This document shows positions 8,131-16,269 of a stretch of 23,202 nt of DNA, piece after piece. Source of the stretch: CAISOG01 sp044375625 (GTDB lineage: Bacteria; Pseudomonadota; Alphaproteobacteria; CAISOG01). The number at the start of each line of letters is the position of its first letter. Positions within the stretch are counted from its first letter, which is position 1. The position numbers and the translations under genes are program-made. The stretch covers positions 1 through 23,202 of the forward strand of contig JBILMH010000029.1 of assembly GCA_044375625.1 (NCBI GenBank). The letters run 5' to 3'. Below the pieces are notes generated by a model. That model made no database searches, was not told where the DNA came from, and saw nothing but the letters and a program-made list of their open reading frames with translations.

Positions 8131-8796
8131 CTAAATCGCTTTGACCGCCCAACTAATCAGCAGCGCCAGGCCAAAGCCAGACAAAATTACCCCAGAAATC
8201 AGGTTAATCCAGCGAAAGTGGGTCACTCTAAGGCGGCTACGCAACAGGGCGGCTAGCCCGCCAATGCCCAACCACCAGGCGGCGGATCCAATAAAAACGC
8301 CCGTCACCAACATGTAATGCGGCATCCGCCCACTGCCCTCTGGCACCACGCCAAAGCTGGCAAAAACCGAAATAAAGGCGATTAGGGAAATGGGGTGGTA
8401 CAGCAACAACAACAGGGTACTGACATAGTATCCCACCAGTCGGTGCAGGCCGATGCCATTATTGACGCCATCCTCCAGCTTGCCTTCATAGGATGGTGGG
8501 TGCCGCAACGCCTTAATCCCCAGATACACCAGCAAAAAGCCCGCCCCAATCATCAGAAAGTCGTGCCAATCCCGCAAGAAATCGGTGACAATGGTCAGGC
8601 TGAAGGTTGCAATCAGGCCAAAAATCGCATCAGCGGTGGCCGCGCCCAACCCTGAGGACAGGCCAGCCAACCATCCGTGGTTCAGGGTGCGCCGCAAACA
8701 AAGCACCCCAACTGGACCTACAGGAACAGCCAGGGTCATGCCAACAAAAGCACCGCGAATCAAATAGTCGATATAGGGGTATAAATGCTCAATCAT
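8131..8796 (-). CDS. LysE/RhtB-family amino-acid exporter
   Basis: 221 residues with about six hydrophobic segments. The N-terminal block GAFVGMTLAVPVGPVGVLCL (about 15-34), followed by HGWLAGLSSGLGAATADAIF, is the hallmark of LysE/RhtB/CadD-type inner-membrane exporters, which expel amino acids such as lysine, threonine or homoserine by proton antiport. The middle GFLLVYLGIKAL matches the third segment. The substrate cannot be told from sequence. The start ATG at 8796 has GAAGG very close upstream (AAGAAGGCG). It converges with the EVE gene (29 bases between stops) and is divergent from the peroxidase operon. Confidence 0.9.
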   Translation of the reverse strand: MIEHLYPYIDYLIRGAFVGMTLAVPVGPVGVLCLRRTLNHGWLAGLSSGLGAATADAIFGLIATFSLTIVTDFLRDWHDFLMIGAGFLLVYLGIKALRHPPSYEGKLEDGVNNGIGLHRLVGYYVSTLLLLLYHPISLIAFISVFASFGVVPEGSGRMPHYMLVTGVFIGSAAWWLGIGGLAALLRSRLRVTHFRWINLISGVILSGFGLALLISWAVKAI

Positions 8797-8943
8797 CGCC
8801 TTCTTGCAATTCAGATGGCATGGGTATAGCGTATTTAGGTTGGCTCGGCCATAGGGCTATCAGCATTCTTTTTTTAAAGTGTTTGCCAACGCTGTCGCCC
8901 GCTATACCTATCCCTTCCTCTTAACACTAGCCAGCCGCATAAG

Positions 8944-9663
8944 ATGATAATAGGAAATAAAATTGCCAAAGCGTGCATCCTGACTGCAATCGCGCTGGTT
9001 ATGCTTGGCCGGCCTAGCCATGCCGCGCCCCAGGCTAAGCCACAAATTTCGAATCAATCCGTGCCAACTGGCCAATCCTCAACGCTATCCCCGCAACCCT
9101 CAACCCCAGAATCTGGTGAAGCCGTGCCCCCTGCCCCCGAATCCAAAATCGCCGAAACCGCCTATGTCTTTTCTTTTGCTGGCCTGCTAGGCGGTGAGGT
9201 GAAACTGGATAACTATGCTGGCCGCCCGATATTAATCGTCAACACAGCATCAAAATGCGGCTTTACCCCGCAATATGAGGGGCTGGAAAAGCTTTGGAAC
9301 GCTTATAAAGACAGGGGGCTGGTGGTGATTGGCATTCCATCCAATGATTTTGGGGGGCAGGAACCAGGGGACGCCGCCGACATCAAAAAATTCTGCGACC
9401 TTACCTATGGGGTTAACTTTCCAATGACCGCGAAACAGGTGGTTAAGAGCAAAGATGCACACCCCTTTTACCAGTGGGCTAAGGCGAGCTATGGGGGATC
9501 GGCGGTACCAAAATGGAATTTTCACAAAATTCTGATTGGGGTGGATGGCACGGTGGTCGATACCTGGTCATCCATGACGGGGCCAAGCTCTAACGACATC
9601 AAAAAAGCGGTGGAGCGTGAATTGGCCAAATCCACCCCCGCTGGCACGGTTGAGGAGGAGTAG
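8944..9663 (+). CDS. Exported glutathione-peroxidase-family protein
   Basis: 239 residues, longer than the usual 160-180 because of an N-terminal signal peptide (about 1-27, ending SHA) and a Pro/Ser/Gln-rich spacer (about 28-68). The peroxidase domain (about 72-230) has the conserved NTASKCGFTPQY with catalytic Cys105, SNDFGGQEPG with Gln139, and KWNFHK with Trp191 and Asn192. The catalytic residue is Cys (TGC), not selenocysteine. Family members reduce hydrogen peroxide or lipid peroxides, the Cys type often using thioredoxin. The signal peptide places it in the periplasm. Its stop is 5 bases before the ABC ATPase start, whose ribosome site (GAGGAG) lies in this gene's last codons, so the two are translated from one message. 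Confidence 0.93.
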   Translation: MIIGNKIAKACILTAIALVMLGRPSHAAPQAKPQISNQSVPTGQSSTLSPQPSTPESGEAVPPAPESKIAETAYVFSFAGLLGGEVKLDNYAGRPILIVNTASKCGFTPQYEGLEKLWNAYKDRGLVVIGIPSNDFGGQEPGDAADIKKFCDLTYGVNFPMTAKQVVKSKDAHPFYQWAKASYGGSAVPKWNFHKILIGVDGTVVDTWSSMTGPSSNDIKKAVERELAKSTPAGTVEEE

Positions 9664-9668
9664 GGCAG

Positions 9669-10616
9669 ATGTTGGTTGCGGATCATTTGGTTAAAAAATT
9701 TGGGAATGTGGCCGCGGTTAACGGCATTTCCCTTAGTTTAAAACCTCAGGAGGTGTTGGGATTCCTGGGCCCCAACGGCTCTGGCAAAACCACCACCATG
9801 CGCATGCTGACTGGCTTTATGAATCCAACCAGCGGATCGGTCACGATGGATGGGGTCGCGTTGGCCGACGATCCGATCGCGGTTAAGTCTCAGTTGGGCT
9901 ATTTGCCTGAGGGGGCGCCCCTGTATTTGGATATGACCGTGCTGGACTTTCTGAAATTCTGCGGGGAAATTCGTGGGATACGCGGCGCCTATCTGCGGGA
10001 ACGTTTGGACATATCGATTGGCCTGTTGCAGATTGAGGAAGTGTTGGGCAAGCGGATTGAGGCGCTGTCTAAGGGCTTTAAGCGGCGGGTTGGCTTTGCC
10101 CAGGCTATTTTGCATGATCCCGCCATTCTGATTTTGGACGAACCGACCGACGGGCTGGATCCCAACCAAAAGTTTCATGTGCGCCAGATGATTAAACAGC
10201 TGTCCGCCACCAAAGCGATTTTAATCTCCACCCATTTGTTGGAGGAGGTGGGGGCGGTATGCAGCCGCGCAATGATTATCGCCCGCGGCCAATTGGTGGC
10301 CAGCGGCACGCCGTTGGAGCTGTGCAAGCTTTCGCCCCATTATCACGCTGTCTTGGCCACGGCAGCCCCATCGGTACTGCAACTGCTGCGCTCTGCCTTT
10401 GTTGGTAACCCCCTGGTTACAGGGGTTGAGGAGGTGCGGGTGAACGACAAGCTGACCGCCCTTCGCCTGCTGAATCATCAACCGGCGGAGCTGTTGGCCG
10501 CGGTCAATCAGGCGGCGCGCGCGCAAAATTGGGTGTTTGAAAGCCTGCTACTGGAGCAAGATGTGTTGGATGATGTGTTTCGTCGGGTAACAGGGGGGGA
10601 TGGTCGTCATGCTTAA
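9669..10616 (+). CDS. ABC transporter ATP-binding protein, GldA-like
   Basis: 315 residues. Walker A GPNGSGKTT at about 34-42, signature LSKGFKRR at 133-140 and Walker B ILILDEPTDGLDP at about 153-165, followed by the switch histidine in LISTHLLEEV. The signature is SKGFK rather than the usual SGGQ, which is common in the CcmA/GldA/NosF type of ABC-2 exporters. A C-terminal region (about 225-315) beyond the nucleotide domain is usual for this group. It should power the permease encoded next. The next gene overlaps its end by 8 bases (ATGCTTAA) if the permease starts at 10609. GldA is named from Bacteroidetes gliding machinery; here it indicates family only. Confidence 0.92.
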   Translation: MLVADHLVKKFGNVAAVNGISLSLKPQEVLGFLGPNGSGKTTTMRMLTGFMNPTSGSVTMDGVALADDPIAVKSQLGYLPEGAPLYLDMTVLDFLKFCGEIRGIRGAYLRERLDISIGLLQIEEVLGKRIEALSKGFKRRVGFAQAILHDPAILILDEPTDGLDPNQKFHVRQMIKQLSATKAILISTHLLEEVGAVCSRAMIIARGQLVASGTPLELCKLSPHYHAVLATAAPSVLQLLRSAFVGNPLVTGVEEVRVNDKLTALRLLNHQPAELLAAVNQAARAQNWVFESLLLEQDVLDDVFRRVTGGDGRHA

Positions 10617-11388
10617 CCGTCAAAAATTTTTCAGTGCGATAGGCGATTTTTTTGCCGATCCCGTGTTTGTGCTGATTCGGCGGGAATTGAACGCCTATTT
10701 TGCCAACGCCCTGGCCTATGTATTCCTAATTATCTTTCTGGCGCTGGCTGGCACGATGACCTTTACCATCGGCAGTTTTTTTGAACGCCGCTTGGCGGAT
10801 TTGCAGCCCTTTTTCCAGTTTCATCCCTGGCTATACCTGCTGCTGATGCCTGCCCTAACCATGCGGTTATGGGCTGAGGAGCGCAAATTGGGCACGCATG
10901 AGCTGCTGTTAACCTTGCCCATCAACCTGTCGACGGCGGTGGCGGGAAAATTTTTGGCAGCCTGGTTGTTTGCGGGCATTGCCCTGCTGCTATCCTTGCC
11001 GCTGTGGTTCACCGTGAACTATCTGGGGCATCCCGACAATGGGGTAATCCTGGTCAGCTATCTAAGCAGTTGGCTGTTGGCGGGGGTGATGTTGGCCATG
11101 GGATCCGCCATGTCTGCCCTGACCAAAAACCAGGTGATTGCCTTTATCCTGGGGGTCTTTTTGTCCTTTTTGTTTATTGCCAGCGGATCCCCCATCGTGC
11201 TGGGCTTTTTGCAAAGCTGGGCACCGGCCTGGGCATTGCATGGATTGGCGAACCTAAGCCTGCTGGATCGCTATGACCAAATGAGCCAGGGCGTTATCGG
11301 CTTAGACAGTCTGTTGTATTTTGCCCTGCTGATATACCTGTTCCTGCAGGCCACCATCGTAATCATCCACCTTAAGAAAACGGCCTAA
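10609..11388 (+). CDS. ABC-2 type permease, GldF/NosY-like
   Basis: About 259 residues with some six membrane segments. FVLIRRELNAYFANALAYVF is the typical opening of ABC-2 membrane proteins (Pfam ABC2_membrane_2). MRLWAEERKLGTHELLLTLP is the conserved coupling-helix region, seen in GldF and NosY, that contacts the ATPase. The start is chosen at 10609 because the G-run 10593-10599 is then nine bases upstream; ATG 10600 touches that run. The stop is 3 bases before the GldG-like gene. It forms the membrane half of the transporter; what it moves is unknown. Confidence 0.9.
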   Translation: MLNRQKFFSAIGDFFADPVFVLIRRELNAYFANALAYVFLIIFLALAGTMTFTIGSFFERRLADLQPFFQFHPWLYLLLMPALTMRLWAEERKLGTHELLLTLPINLSTAVAGKFLAAWLFAGIALLLSLPLWFTVNYLGHPDNGVILVSYLSSWLLAGVMLAMGSAMSALTKNQVIAFILGVFLSFLFIASGSPIVLGFLQSWAPAWALHGLANLSLLDRYDQMSQGVIGLDSLLYFALLIYLFLQATIVIIHLKKTA

Positions 11389-11391
11389 GCG

Positions 11392-13377
11392 ATGAAGTTG
11401 GCACCATTTACCAAAGCCATTGGCAACCTATCCACCCCGCTGACCCTACGGCAATGGCTAAGCCTGCTCATTATCTGCTTAGCGGTATTTTTTGCCGCCC
11501 TACCCTGGCTGCGGCTGGTTAAATTTGATGCCACCGCCGATCGCCTCTTCACCCTTTCCTCTGGCACCAAACAAGTGCTTGGCCGCATTGGGGAGCCGAT
11601 AACCTTTAAGCTATACTATTCGGAACAGCTGGGGCGGGTGGTTCCCGCCTATGCCAGCTATGCCACCCGCGTGACCGATTTGCTGCGCGAATTGCAGCAG
11701 CAGGCGCACGGCAAAATTAAGCTGGAAATCGTCAATCCTATCCCCTTTTCTGAGGAGGAGGATCGGGCGATTGCCTATGGGCTTAAGGCGGTGCCAATCA
11801 GTCAGCAGGAAAGTGTGTTTTTTGGCATGGTCGCCACCAATTCTCTTGATGCGATTGAGGGGGTGCCGTTTTTTCAGCCAGACCGCGAAACCTTTTTGGA
11901 ATATGATCTGGCCAGGCTGATTGAGCGGTTGACCCGCAAACAAAAACCCGTGGTGGGATTGTTCAGCGGCCTGCCCATTATGGGCGACACCGCCGGCCTG
12001 ATGGCTGGCACCCCTACCCAGCCTTGGATTATCTATAACCAGTTGTCCCGCGACTATGACGTGCGCCTAATCGCCTCCGACGGGGCGGGCATTGATGAAA
12101 ACCTGGATATGCTGATGATTGTGCAGCCGCGCAATATCACGGAGCAGGCCATCTTCAAAATTGACCAATTCGCCCTGCGCAAGGGGCGGATTATGGCCAT
12201 GCTAGATCCCCTGCCCGAAACCGAGCTGGGGGGGCTGAACATCGGTCGTCCGCCAAGCTATTTGGATGATGGGCTGCTGGCGCTGTTCCGTCATTGGGGG
12301 GTTACCGTATCGAAGGATCAGATCGTGTTGGATCCCGCCACCGCCCGCCAAATCACCCTGAAGCAGGGGGAAGGGGCGGTACGCACCAACTATCTGCCCT
12401 GGTTGGGCATTGGATCCGGCCTGATGAAGCGTGACGACCTGATGACCAGCGATCTATCTGCCCTGAATTTTGCCAGTGCGGGCTTTGTTGAGCCGGTGGA
12501 GGGTGCCAGCACCCAATTTACCCCGCTGGTAACCAGCAGTGATAAGGCCAGCCTGTTGCCGCGCACAGAACTGCGCAATCTATCCAATCCCGATGATCTG
12601 TATAACAAACAGTCGGCAGCAGGCAAAAAATTGCCCCTGATTGCGCGGGTTACAGGATCCATTACCTCGCTTTACAGCGATCAGCCCAACAATCCCTTTG
12701 TCAAACAGGCGGGTCAAGGCTTTGTGGCCACTGGCAGCCAGGATTTGCGGATGGTGGTGATCGCCGACAGCGATTTTCTGGCCAATGATCAGTGGTTGGA
12801 GGTGCAGGAGTTTTATGGCCAAGTGGTGGGGCAACCCAAGGCCAATAATGGCGATTTGCTGTTTAACGTTCTGGATAATTTGGTGGGCAGTGATGCCCTA
12901 ACCTCCCTGCGTTCCCGCGGTACCTCCCTGCGCCCCTTTGATCGCGTCAATAAATTGCAGGCTGAGGCAGAGAATCGTTTTCGTGAGCAGGAAAAACGCC
13001 TGCAGGAGCAGCTGAAGGAAACAGAGACTCAGTTGGCCAAGCTGCAAACTGGTCAGCAAAATGGTGCGGTTGGCAATGCCGCCAACACGATTTCTGCTGA
13101 ACAAAACGCCGCCGTTCAGCGTTTTCGCGCTGAAGTGGTCGCCACCCGCAAACAGTTGCGGCAGGTGCAGGCAGCCCTGCAAGCGGATTTGCAGAATCTT
13201 AAGGTTCAATTGCTGTTAATCTGCACCCTGTTGGTGCCTGCAATCCTGTTGACCATCATGATCGTCAAACTGCTATTGGTGAAAAATCGGCGGGCAGCCT
13301 GGACGGGCAGCAAACCTCTGCCGGCAACACCCGCTTTCACCCCCTCAACTCCCCCCGATAACAAAGAGGTGTCTTAA
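11392..13377 (+). CDS. GldG-like ABC transporter auxiliary protein
   Basis: 661 residues. An N-terminal membrane anchor (about 22-43) is followed by FDATADRLFTLSSGTKQVLG, the usual start of the large extracytoplasmic domain of GldG-like proteins (Pfam ABC_transp_aux). Further recognisable parts are ITFKLYYSEQLG, LLRELQQQAHGKIKLEIVNP, LEYDLARLIERLTRKQKPVV and NADLLFNVL-like text (NNGDLLFNVLDNLVGSDALT, about 486-505). A coiled coil (about 525-610) and a C-terminal membrane segment (LLLICTLLVPAILLTIMIVK) follow, so both ends are anchored and the body is periplasmic. It probably gates or receives cargo for the ABC pair upstream. It is coupled to both neighbours (3 bases before, 1 base after). Its function outside gliding bacteria is not established. 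Confidence 0.9.
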   Translation: MKLAPFTKAIGNLSTPLTLRQWLSLLIICLAVFFAALPWLRLVKFDATADRLFTLSSGTKQVLGRIGEPITFKLYYSEQLGRVVPAYASYATRVTDLLRELQQQAHGKIKLEIVNPIPFSEEEDRAIAYGLKAVPISQQESVFFGMVATNSLDAIEGVPFFQPDRETFLEYDLARLIERLTRKQKPVVGLFSGLPIMGDTAGLMAGTPTQPWIIYNQLSRDYDVRLIASDGAGIDENLDMLMIVQPRNITEQAIFKIDQFALRKGRIMAMLDPLPETELGGLNIGRPPSYLDDGLLALFRHWGVTVSKDQIVLDPATARQITLKQGEGAVRTNYLPWLGIGSGLMKRDDLMTSDLSALNFASAGFVEPVEGASTQFTPLVTSSDKASLLPRTELRNLSNPDDLYNKQSAAGKKLPLIARVTGSITSLYSDQPNNPFVKQAGQGFVATGSQDLRMVVIADSDFLANDQWLEVQEFYGQVVGQPKANNGDLLFNVLDNLVGSDALTSLRSRGTSLRPFDRVNKLQAEAENRFREQEKRLQEQLKETETQLAKLQTGQQNGAVGNAANTISAEQNAAVQRFRAEVVATRKQLRQVQAALQADLQNLKVQLLLICTLLVPAILLTIMIVKLLLVKNRRAAWTGSKPLPATPAFTPSTPPDNKEVS

Positions 13378-13378
13378 G

Positions 13379-14479
13379 ATGGCCATAGCCAATCGACTGA
13401 AAAAATCTGGTGCCTTTTGGTTGGGGATTCTGGCCATTGTGTTGGTGATAACCACGCTGGCCAGCGGTCTTAAGCATTTTGTGCTTTCCAAGACGGCTAC
13501 GGATGGCGCGACGGGATTGTTGCTGCCCAAACTCGGCAGCCAGTTGGATAACCTGGCCAGCGTTACGGTTAAGCGCGGGTCGGCGGTGGTGCGGTTACAG
13601 AAACAGGGGGACGATTGGGTGGTTGCGGACAAGGGCGGCTTTCCAGCGGAAACGGCCAACCTGCGCTCCCTGCTGCTTAGTCTGGCCAACATGCGAAAGT
13701 TGGAAGAAAAAACCAGCGATCCCAACAATTATGTTCAGTTGCAAGTTGAGGATCAGCGTGCGGAGGATGCGAAGGCTGACGGTAAAGCCGTGGCAGGATC
13801 CACCCAAATCACCCTAAACAATGACCGGGGGGATGTGGTGGCCGATCTGTTGGTTGGCAAAATTCAAACCCAGGGGGCGGCCGCTGGCCATGCCTACAGC
13901 TTTGTGCGGCTGGTCAACACCCCCCAGGTTTGGTTGGTGGATAGCGCCGCCAGCCTGCCCGCGGACAGCAGCTTTTGGCTGCGCGCCAGCGTTATCAACC
14001 TGCCCGTTGAATCGGTTAAAACCTTGGAGATTCAACATCCCAACGGCAACAAACCGATTATTGGCCGCGATCAACCTGACCAAGAATTTCGCCTGCTGAA
14101 TCAGCCCGCCGAAACCGAGCTGTTATCGAAAAAAAGCTTGCCTGGCCTTGCCGCCAATCTGGCCTTTATGGAATTGGATGATGTTGCCGAACTGGCGGCG
14201 CGCCCCTTAGTCGGGGTTGATAAGCAAAGTTTGGGGCAAAGCAGCTTTACCAGTTTTGCGGGTCTGGTGATAACGGCGCAATGGTCAACCATCGCCAGTG
14301 AGGCGGGCTGGGTTAAATTTTCAGCCAGCACCACCGCCGATGCCGATCCCGCCAGCCGCCAAATCGCTGACACCATTAACAACGAATTGGGTCGCTGGCT
14401 GGTCAAATTGCCAGGCTTTAAGTACGATTTGCTGACCAAGCGGCTGGAATCCCTGGTGGTGAAATCGGTGGCGCCGTAG
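13379..14479 (+). CDS. DUF4340-type membrane-anchored periplasmic protein
   Basis: 366 residues. One N-terminal membrane segment (about 12-32, FWLGILAIVLVITTLASGL) precedes a long beta-rich extracytoplasmic domain. GDDWVVADKGGFPAETANLR followed by SLLLSLANMRKLEEKTSDP is the DUF4340 signature block, and GHAYSFVRLVNTPQVWLVDS and SFWLRASVINLPVESVKTL follow as repeats of the same module type. Proteins of this kind sit directly after GldG-like genes in many proteobacteria and are thought to work with them; no biochemical role is known. The start has GAGGTG eight bases upstream, inside the end of the GldG-like gene. Its stop is followed by a 43-base gap to the next gene of the run. Confidence 0.88.
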   Translation: MAIANRLKKSGAFWLGILAIVLVITTLASGLKHFVLSKTATDGATGLLLPKLGSQLDNLASVTVKRGSAVVRLQKQGDDWVVADKGGFPAETANLRSLLLSLANMRKLEEKTSDPNNYVQLQVEDQRAEDAKADGKAVAGSTQITLNNDRGDVVADLLVGKIQTQGAAAGHAYSFVRLVNTPQVWLVDSAASLPADSSFWLRASVINLPVESVKTLEIQHPNGNKPIIGRDQPDQEFRLLNQPAETELLSKKSLPGLAANLAFMELDDVAELAARPLVGVDKQSLGQSSFTSFAGLVITAQWSTIASEAGWVKFSASTTADADPASRQIADTINNELGRWLVKLPGFKYDLLTKRLESLVVKSVAP

Positions 14480-14522
14480 TCTTTTTGTGCCGCCAGTCCC
14501 CATCCCAACCAAGGCCATGACC

Positions 14523-15479
14523 ATGATACCACCAACGACGTTAGGCGGAGTTTTTCGCACCGCCTTTTTTGCCCTGCTGCTAACAACCCTTCCCACCAGC
14601 GGCTGGGCAACGGATCGTCCTAATACGATGGGCGGTCATGCAGAACATGGCGACCATGGCAACCATAGAGCGCATGGAAATTACGCTAACCCTGCCGCAT
14701 CGCCGCATGAAACCAGCCCTATCGAAGCGGCCGATAAAATCATCTTAGAATTGGTTGATGCCCCTCAGCTGGAGCCTGGCAAGGCCGTCACCGTCCGCTT
14801 TCGCCTGCGCCGTCAGAGTGACGCCAACACCTTGTCTTTTATGGACTTAAAAGAGGTACACACCAAAAAGCTGCATCTGTTTGTCAATGATTCCACCCTG
14901 ACCGATTTTTTCCATCTTCATCCCCAACCAGCGACCAAGGATGCCACCTTATTCGCCTTCAGCTTTACCCCTAACAAAACAGGCAATTACCAACTGTGGG
15001 CGGATGTAACCCCTCTATCCAAAAACACAACACAGCCAGCCCGTCAGCAATTTGTGCAAGCCCGCCTGTCTGCCCTGAACCCTGCCTCCAACCCCATCGA
15101 TACCACGTTGGTTGATGAGGCAACCCTGGGGTCACTTAAGGCTAAGCTGTCTTTCGATCCACCGCTTCAATCGGATCAGGCATCGATTGGCACGGTCACG
15201 GTAACCAATCTGGCTGGGCAACCCATACGCAATTTGGAACCGGTTTTGGGTGCCTTTGCGCATGTGGTGGCCTATGCCAACAATGGCCAAAGCATTTTGC
15301 ACAGTCATCCGATGGGAAAAGAACCGAAAGGCGCCGCCGATCGCGCCGGCCCTACCCTGCAATTTCATCTGGAACCAAGCCAATCGGGTTTCGTCAAAAT
15401 TTTCGTGCAAATCCGCCTGGATGGTCGTGACCTTATCTTCCCCTTTGGGGTTATGGTTCCGGATAAGGCGAAGGACTAA
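14523..15479 (+). CDS. Secreted His-rich protein with two HxHP (YtkA/FixH-like) domains
   Basis: About 318 residues from ATG 14523, which has AAGG eight bases upstream. ATG 14517 and 14487 are also in frame. A signal peptide ends about residue 29 (PTSGWA). Next comes a short His-rich stretch with five His in 13 residues (39-51, GHAEHGDHGNHRAH). Two similar beta-rich units follow. One has KLHLFVNDSTLTDFFHLHP (HLHP at 131-134) then FSFTPNKTGNYQLWADV. The other has AHVVAYANNGQSILHSHP (HSHP at 260-263) then FHLEPSQSGFVKIFVQI. The HxHP pattern and the His cluster suggest metal binding in the periplasm, which is an inference. Placement after the Gld-type operon suggests a joint role. Its stop is 6 bases from the convergent gene. 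Confidence 0.8.
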   Translation: MIPPTTLGGVFRTAFFALLLTTLPTSGWATDRPNTMGGHAEHGDHGNHRAHGNYANPAASPHETSPIEAADKIILELVDAPQLEPGKAVTVRFRLRRQSDANTLSFMDLKEVHTKKLHLFVNDSTLTDFFHLHPQPATKDATLFAFSFTPNKTGNYQLWADVTPLSKNTTQPARQQFVQARLSALNPASNPIDTTLVDEATLGSLKAKLSFDPPLQSDQASIGTVTVTNLAGQPIRNLEPVLGAFAHVVAYANNGQSILHSHPMGKEPKGAADRAGPTLQFHLEPSQSGFVKIFVQIRLDGRDLIFPFGVMVPDKAKD

Positions 15480-15485
15480 TTTCCC

Positions 15486-15941
15486 TTACCGCTCGTAATT
15501 GACCACCATGCTGGTACGGGTTAGCCCAGCGGCGGGCAGCTCCATATTTTGCACAAAGCCAGAACGCTGTGGCGGCTTAGCCGGATAATACTCACGTTGC
15601 TGATTCCGCTGTGTTGGTTGCACCGCGCCAGGCTGTTGGCGACTGAATCCCTTCGCCGCCGCCATACTGCCGTTGCGCATGTTGGCCAACTCCCGCGCGA
15701 CGGGCACCACCGCCTGACTGTAAATGGTGCTCATGGGTTGAGCCGCCTGTTGACCAAGCTGCTGGATAATTTGATCCGAGGCATATTGGATGCTGGCGGG
15801 ATTGTTTTCGAATACGCTGATCATCTTTTGCTCAAAGGACGATTCCCCCAAATCCAACCCCTGCCCCGCATGTTGAACGGCGGTAAAGCCAAGATACAAC
15901 AATAACAATTGACCTGCATAACGGGTTAAAAACTGTGTCAT
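15486..15941 (-). CDS. Unrecognised small secreted or membrane-anchored protein
   Basis: 151 residues, no family recognised. An N-terminal hydrophobic stretch (about 7-24, RYAGQLLLLYLGFTAVQH) acts as a signal or anchor. The middle (about 30-90) is helical and Gln-rich (ASDQIIQQLGQQAAQPMSTI). The last 60 residues are Gln/Pro/Arg-rich and probably unstructured (QQPGAVQPTQRNQQREYYPA). The start ATG at 15941 has AGGA about ten bases upstream. It lies 34 bases downstream of another small gene of the same style, so the two are probably one operon. I infer reality from the coherent signal-like N-terminus, ribosome site and neat packing against the convergent gene; function unknown. Confidence 0.7.
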   Translation of the reverse strand: MTQFLTRYAGQLLLLYLGFTAVQHAGQGLDLGESSFEQKMISVFENNPASIQYASDQIIQQLGQQAAQPMSTIYSQAVVPVARELANMRNGSMAAAKGFSRQQPGAVQPTQRNQQREYYPAKPPQRSGFVQNMELPAAGLTRTSMVVNYER

Positions 15942-15975
15942 AAGTATATTATCCTATAAATTTCTTAACATAAGC

Positions 15976-16269
15976 CTACATGGCTGAAGACAGCTGCCCC
16001 GCCAATTGCTGAAGAGTTTGTGGGTCGGCGGTCAAAAGATTGCCCATACCATTCGATTGCATCTGCCCGACCAAATTCATCAATGCTTGCTGCTGATTAT
16101 CGCCATTCATCCCTGCAGAGGCATAGACTCCCTGGCCATTTTGCAAGCCTGCAATGTTGCGAATGGCGGGTGTTTTCGCCAGGCTTTCCACCCAACCAAA
16201 CCCATAAAACAATACGATAATCAGAAAAATCTTACCGAATATCAGATTAATAAAAAGCTTCGCGTCCAT
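15976..16269 (-). CDS. Unrecognised small protein with N-terminal membrane segment
   Basis: 97 residues. Residues about 5-27 are strongly hydrophobic (FINLIFGKIFLIIVLFYGFG). The rest is Gln/Gly/Asn/Met-rich and helical (DNQQQALMNLVGQMQSNGMG, then DPQTLQQLAGQL). GAGG sits eight bases before the ATG at 16269, a good ribosome site. No known family comes to mind. It is the first gene of a probable two-gene unit with the 151-residue protein, which has the same plan of anchor followed by a Gln-rich helical part. Both may take part in one membrane-associated assembly, but that is a guess. Confidence 0.7.
   Translation of the reverse strand: MDAKLFINLIFGKIFLIIVLFYGFGWVESLAKTPAIRNIAGLQNGQGVYASAGMNGDNQQQALMNLVGQMQSNGMGNLLTADPQTLQQLAGQLSSAM

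Noticed and set aside
9253..9260. Selenocysteine in the peroxidase
   Set aside because: The catalytic codon is TGC (Cys), not TGA, and no recoding hairpin is needed.
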